A DNA stretch of 26,648 nucleotides. Source: CAYQPF01 sp964419225. GTDB taxonomy: Bacteria > Cloacimonadota > Cloacimonadia > Cloacimonadales > CAYQPF01. The stretch is from NCBI GenBank assembly GCA_964419225.1, contig CAYQPF010000063.1, positions 1 to 26,648 of the forward strand, read 5' to 3'. Below, one piece after another: positions 23,220 through 26,648 of the stretch (its first letter is position 1; each line of letters opens with the position of its first letter). The position numbers and the translations under genes were made by a program. The notes beneath the pieces were generated by a model that saw nothing but the letters and a program-made list of their open reading frames with translations, searched no databases and was not told where the DNA came from.

Positions 23220-24488
23220 ATGTTAGACCTTAAATTTATCCGGGAAAATGCGGAACAAGTAAAATTAGCTATACAAAATAAAAAAGAGAAAGCAGACATT
23301 GATTTGATTTTAACCTTAGATGAGAAGAAACGCAAATTACAGTTTGATTTCGATAATCTCAGAGCCCAGCAAAACAGAGTATCAAAAGAAGTTCCTATTC
23401 TGAAGAAGAACAATCAGGATACGACCAAGTTATTGGAAGAAATGCAGGAAATTGCCAAGACATTGAAGCAGCTTTCTACAGATTTGAGTGAAGTTGAAGC
23501 ACAATTAGAAAATGCTATGCTTTATGTTCCCAATATCCCGCATGAGAGTGTAGTTATCGGCAGAGAGCCGGAAGATAATCCTATCATCAGAGAATGGGGC
23601 ACAAAACCTGAATTCTCTTTCACACCTAAAGATCACCTGGATATCGCAGATCAGTTAAAACTTCTCGATATGCAAAGAGGAGCGAAATTAACAGGAGCAG
23701 GTTTTCCTGTATATATCAAGCAGGGTGCTTTGTTGGAAAGAGCTTTGATTCAGTTCATGCTGGATTACCATGTTTATCAGCACGGTTATGAAGAAATAAT
23801 CGTACCGCATATAGTTAACAGAAAGACAATGACCGGAACAGGCCAGTTACCCAAACTGGAAAACGACATGTATCATATCACAGAGGATGATTTCTTTTTG
23901 ATACCTACCGCAGAAGTGCCTGTGACCAATTATTATAATAATGAGATTTTACCTTTGGATATTATTCCGGCGAAATTCATCAGTTATACTCCCTGTTTCA
24001 GAAGAGAGGCGGGATCATATGGTAAAGATAACCGGGGTTTGCAGAGAGTGCACCAATTCAATAAAGTTGAGATGGTCAGATTTGTAAAACCTGAAGATTC
24101 TTATCAGGTTCTGGAGGAGATGGTTCAGGATGCAGAGGATATCTTAAAGGCCTTGGAATTACCCTACAGAGTAATCTCTTTATGTACAGGAGATATGAGT
24201 TTTGCTTCGGCGAAGACTTATGATCTTGAAGTATGGTCAGCGGGAACAAATAAGTATCTGGAAGTTTCTTCAGTAAGTAATTTTGAAGATTTTCAAGCTC
24301 GCAGAGCTTCTATCCGCTACAGAGATGAGAATAATAAAGTTCGTTTCGTGCATACCTTAAATGGCTCGGGTTTAGCTACACCGAGAACTTTTATCGCGAT
24401 TCTGGAAAACTATCAGAATGCAGACGGAACTGTACGTGTTCCCAAAGTTTTACAACCTTATTTGAAAGGTTTGACAGTTTTGGAATAA
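23220..24488 (+). CDS. serS: Seryl-tRNA synthetase
   Basis: SerS charges tRNA-Ser (and tRNA-Sec where present) with serine. The 422 residues have the normal domain order. A long antiparallel coiled-coil arm for tRNA recognition occupies about residues 25-100, rich in Lys, Glu and Leu. The class II core follows, with the serine-site TAEVPVTN (230-237), motif 2 CFRREAGSYGKDNRG (259-273) and motif 3 LNGSGLATPRTFIAILENYQ near the C-terminus. DLEVW and the SSVSNFEDFQARR segment are also as in bacterial SerRS. The ATG at 23220 follows GGAG and lies eight bases after tpiA, so the two are co-transcribed. No T-box leader is possible in so short a gap. Nothing unusual seen. Confidence 0.97.
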   Translation: MLDLKFIRENAEQVKLAIQNKKEKADIDLILTLDEKKRKLQFDFDNLRAQQNRVSKEVPILKKNNQDTTKLLEEMQEIAKTLKQLSTDLSEVEAQLENAMLYVPNIPHESVVIGREPEDNPIIREWGTKPEFSFTPKDHLDIADQLKLLDMQRGAKLTGAGFPVYIKQGALLERALIQFMLDYHVYQHGYEEIIVPHIVNRKTMTGTGQLPKLENDMYHITEDDFFLIPTAEVPVTNYYNNEILPLDIIPAKFISYTPCFRREAGSYGKDNRGLQRVHQFNKVEMVRFVKPEDSYQVLEEMVQDAEDILKALELPYRVISLCTGDMSFASAKTYDLEVWSAGTNKYLEVSSVSNFEDFQARRASIRYRDENNKVRFVHTLNGSGLATPRTFIAILENYQNADGTVRVPKVLQPYLKGLTVLE

Positions 24489-24523
24489 GAGTTGCACATG
24501 ATTAAAAGAAAAAGATTAGGAGT

Positions 24524-25729
24524 ATGCATTTGCGAAAACGAATAGTATATTACAGCTTATTGCTCTTAGTTGTTACGGCTTGTTATAATTACTCGATCAA
24601 AGAGGTGAGTAATAATCTGGCAGTTGAGGAAATTAATAAACTGAAAGCTAAGAAGAATGCACATTACCAGCAGGGTAAAATACTGCCGGGTAAAGGGTTC
24701 TTTTTATCACTGTCAATGGCTGGTATCAGCACTACCCAGATCAAAGAGATAGGTGATGCTTTATCAGAAAAAATGGATTTCCGGGAAGTGGAACCCAATG
24801 ATATTTTCTTTTACAGTATCGATAATAAAACCAATTCTGTGGATGAATTCAAGATCCAAACTTCCTTCGGAACTGTATATATTCTGGAACGAAATGGCGG
24901 TCAATTGAATTACAGAATGGAGCAAGGCAAAGAGTCTGATTGTAAACTTATTGTGGGAACTGTAAAAGATGACTTGATTTCATCCCTGAAAAATGAGAAA
25001 CTTGACGACAAACAAATGAAGCAAATTGAAACATTCCTGGCTGAAGAGGGAAAATTTCAGACAAAATTTAAGTCCGGTGATGAATATAAGATTCTTATTA
25101 AACATAATAGCAAAACTAAAGAAAATGAAGTTATGTTTGTGAGATTTTTTGGAACAGGAGCAGGAATTCGGGAAGGCTTTTTATTCTGTAAGAACGATGA
25201 AAGAAAACTTTATTCATCTTATTCTTTCACCCCGGAAGCCGGAGCTGTATATTCTCAATTCGGGAATATGAGAGTATCTAGTCCCTTCGGAATGCGGCTT
25301 CATCCTTTCAAAGGTAAGTGGATCATGCATAATGGTGTTGATTATCAACTTCAATACGGTAGTAATGTTCTTTGTCCTAAGGATGGGTATGTCAGTTTTG
25401 CCGGATATAACTGGGATATTGGAAATTATGTAGTGGTTCGTCATGATGATGGTACACAGACTATTTACGGTCACTTAGCAAAATCTATAGTATCCCCGGG
25501 AATGTCTATTAAGCAGGGGAATCTGTTGGGTTATGTAGGAAGCTCCGGTGTTTCTACAGGACCGCATTTGCATTTTGCTATCAAAGATAATACCGGTAAT
25601 TACCTTGATCCGGAGAATCTGAGTCTTACTACAAGTAATACTGCGATTCTGGGAAAGAGCAATTACAGTCAATTTTTAGTACAAATGAGAGAAATAAAAA
25701 AAATACTCTGGGATATGGGAGGAGCATAA
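24524..25729 (+). CDS. M23-family peptidoglycan endopeptidase, probable lipoprotein
   Basis: The 401-residue product starts with a basic, then hydrophobic stretch ending in LLLLVVTAC, a plausible lipobox, so it is probably a membrane-anchored envelope protein. An N-terminal region of about 230 residues resembles the OapA/Csd3-like prodomain of MepM-type enzymes. The C-terminal M23 (lysostaphin-type) domain has the zinc ligands His269 and Asp273 (RLHPFKGKWIMHNGVDYQ) and the HLH motif at 348-350 (TGPHLHFAI), with ASP-type cutting of peptidoglycan cross-bridges expected. Start choice is uncertain: AGGAG at 24518-24522 is only one base before the ATG at 24524 but seven before an in-frame TTG at 24530, which may be the true start. 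The stop overlaps the dapA ATG by one base (TAATG), implying translational coupling. Confidence 0.88.
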   Translation: MHLRKRIVYYSLLLLVVTACYNYSIKEVSNNLAVEEINKLKAKKNAHYQQGKILPGKGFFLSLSMAGISTTQIKEIGDALSEKMDFREVEPNDIFFYSIDNKTNSVDEFKIQTSFGTVYILERNGGQLNYRMEQGKESDCKLIVGTVKDDLISSLKNEKLDDKQMKQIETFLAEEGKFQTKFKSGDEYKILIKHNSKTKENEVMFVRFFGTGAGIREGFLFCKNDERKLYSSYSFTPEAGAVYSQFGNMRVSSPFGMRLHPFKGKWIMHNGVDYQLQYGSNVLCPKDGYVSFAGYNWDIGNYVVVRHDDGTQTIYGHLAKSIVSPGMSIKQGNLLGYVGSSGVSTGPHLHFAIKDNTGNYLDPENLSLTTSNTAILGKSNYSQFLVQMREIKKILWDMGGA

Positions 25730-26616
25730 TGACAGCTGATCAATTAAAGGGTTCTATTGTTGCACTAGTTACACCCTTCAAGAATAATGAAGTAGATTAT
25801 ACCAATTTAGAAAATCTGATAGAATTTCATGTAGAAAATAGAACCGACGGTTTTGTGATCTTAGGTACTACTGCGGAAACACCTGCTTTGGCGAGTGATG
25901 AAAAAGAAAGCATTATTAATTTTGCGATTCATAAGATCAACAAGCGTAAACCTGTGATCGTGGGAACAGGCACCAATAATCTTCAGGCGACAATCTCTAA
26001 CACGATCCGAGCTCAGAAGCTGGGTGCTGATGCAGCGTTGGTGGTTACTCCATATTATAATAAACCGACCCAGCAAGGTCTGTATGATTATTATGCAGCA
26101 CTTGTAGAGCAAACTGATATTCCAATCATACTATATAATGTACCAGGCAGAACCGGAGTGAATATGAGTCCTGAGACAACATTGAAGCTGGCCAATGATT
26201 TTCCGCAAATCATTGCCACCAAAGAAGCTTCCGCCAGTATTGTGCAGGCTTCTGAGATATTGAGGGATGCTCCGGCAGGATTTGTGTTGTTATCAGGTGA
26301 AGATGCACTGAATATGCCTCTTATGGCCTGCGGAGCCAAAGGTACGATATCTGTAACGGCGAATGTGGCTCCTAAGTTGATGCACAACCTGATTCAGGCT
26401 TGTCTTGATAATGATTATGTTTTAGCTCAAAAACTTCATTTGGAGTTACTGGAACTTAATAGTATGATGTTTATTGAAACCAATCCGATTCCGGCAAAAG
26501 AAGCTTTGCATTTAATGGGTAAGATGGATGCCAAGGTACGACTTCCTTTATCACAGTTGAAGGCAGAGAATATTGCAAAGCTGAAGACTACTTTGCAAAA
26601 GTATAAATTTATATAA
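25729..26616 (+). CDS. dapA: 4-Hydroxy-tetrahydrodipicolinate synthase
   Basis: DapA condenses pyruvate with aspartate semialdehyde, the first committed step to diaminopimelate and lysine, and so feeds peptidoglycan synthesis. The 295 residues are standard length for this class I aldolase TIM barrel. Visible active-site residues are the Schiff-base Lys165 (IIATKEAS), Tyr136 (LYNVPGRTG) with Arg141, Thr47-Thr48 (ILGTTAETPAL, where most members have GTTGE) and Tyr109/Tyr110 (TPYYNKPTQQG). The last segments (IETNPIPAKEAL, GKMDAKVRLPL) also match. Its ATG overlaps the stop of the M23 gene, with GGAGGAG inside that gene. Pairing of a DAP-pathway enzyme with a peptidoglycan hydrolase makes sense as an envelope unit. 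Related N-acetylneuraminate lyase-type members are less likely given the TPYYNKP motif. Confidence 0.94.
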   Translation: MTADQLKGSIVALVTPFKNNEVDYTNLENLIEFHVENRTDGFVILGTTAETPALASDEKESIINFAIHKINKRKPVIVGTGTNNLQATISNTIRAQKLGADAALVVTPYYNKPTQQGLYDYYAALVEQTDIPIILYNVPGRTGVNMSPETTLKLANDFPQIIATKEASASIVQASEILRDAPAGFVLLSGEDALNMPLMACGAKGTISVTANVAPKLMHNLIQACLDNDYVLAQKLHLELLELNSMMFIETNPIPAKEALHLMGKMDAKVRLPLSQLKAENIAKLKTTLQKYKFI

Positions 26617-26628
26617 AAAAAAGGATAA

Positions 26629-26648
26629 TAAAAAGCCTCAGCAATAGC
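26629..26648 (+). terminator. Probable left half of a terminator after dapA, cut by the window end
   Basis: Just after the dapA stop an A-run leads into AAAAAGCCTCAGC, then AATAGC where the window ends. This layout copies the left arms of the two bidirectional terminators seen here (A-tract plus GC-rich arm). The right arm would be GCTGAGGC followed by T's, beginning with the last two visible bases. Confidence 0.35.

Noticed and set aside
24498..24545. 15-codon ORF overlapping the start of the M23 gene, as a leader peptide
   Set aside because: Only a weak ribosome binding site, no following attenuator hairpin, and no run of regulatory codons.

Overview
The window looks like an AT-rich chromosome segment from an uncultured, Gram-negative-type bacterium of the FCB superphylum, most likely near Cloacimonadota (Cloacimonetes). 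This placement is inference. It rests on two secreted proteins ending in a YPNPF-type (FlgD-Ig/T9SS type A) C-terminal sorting domain, an RCC1-repeat protein built from GQCNVP-GNDF units, a gingipain-like C25 protease, a free-standing cobalamin-binding domain of the methylmalonyl-CoA mutase type, and strong GGAGG ribosome binding sites. No rRNA, tRNA, CRISPR array, transposase, phage gene or recognisable defence system was seen.

Layout. 1-3820 (+): the C-terminal part of a very large GH94-type enzyme, probably cyclic beta-1,2-glucan synthase, entering from the left edge. It converges with and overlaps a secreted S41 peptidase (3806-6073, -). 6517-8493 (-): an exported RCC1-repeat protein. 8956-9408 (+): a small two-helix membrane protein, sharing a bidirectional terminator with purA (9453-10703, -). 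11108-11500 (+): the B12-binding protein, sharing a second bidirectional terminator with a flagellar operon read leftwards (14991 to 11664): fliD, fliS and a FlgM-like gene. 15567-19268 (-): a 1233-residue gingipain-like protease with its own terminator. 19495-20386 (-): an HD-domain hydrolase coupled to a small membrane protein. 20702-26616 (+): a tightly packed run of TPR protein, lipoprotein, tpiA, serS, M23 peptidase and dapA.

How the genes work together. The flagellar operon makes the filament cap (FliD), the flagellin chaperone (FliS) and a probable anti-sigma-28 factor. It is preceded by a near-perfect sigma-28 promoter, so the FlgM-like protein would limit its own transcription. The rightmost run mixes envelope proteins with housekeeping enzymes for glycolysis, serine charging and lysine/peptidoglycan precursor synthesis. 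The other genes are single transcription units.

Items most worth a second look: (i) the sigma-28 promoter and a FlgM-like protein whose sigma-binding helix region appears twice; (ii) three intergenic arrays of a 9-bp unit ATGGACNNN, two sharing an identical run of about 30 bp; (iii) substitutions in normally invariant loops of PurA (P-loop GDEGKGK reads GDEAKAK) and TpiA (loop 6 glycine to valine); (iv) an enlarged FliD with a duplicated internal domain. I did not find a convincing wholly new multi-gene system. Several annotated starts were moved inward from upstream in-frame TTG codons to the ATG that follows a strong ribosome binding site.
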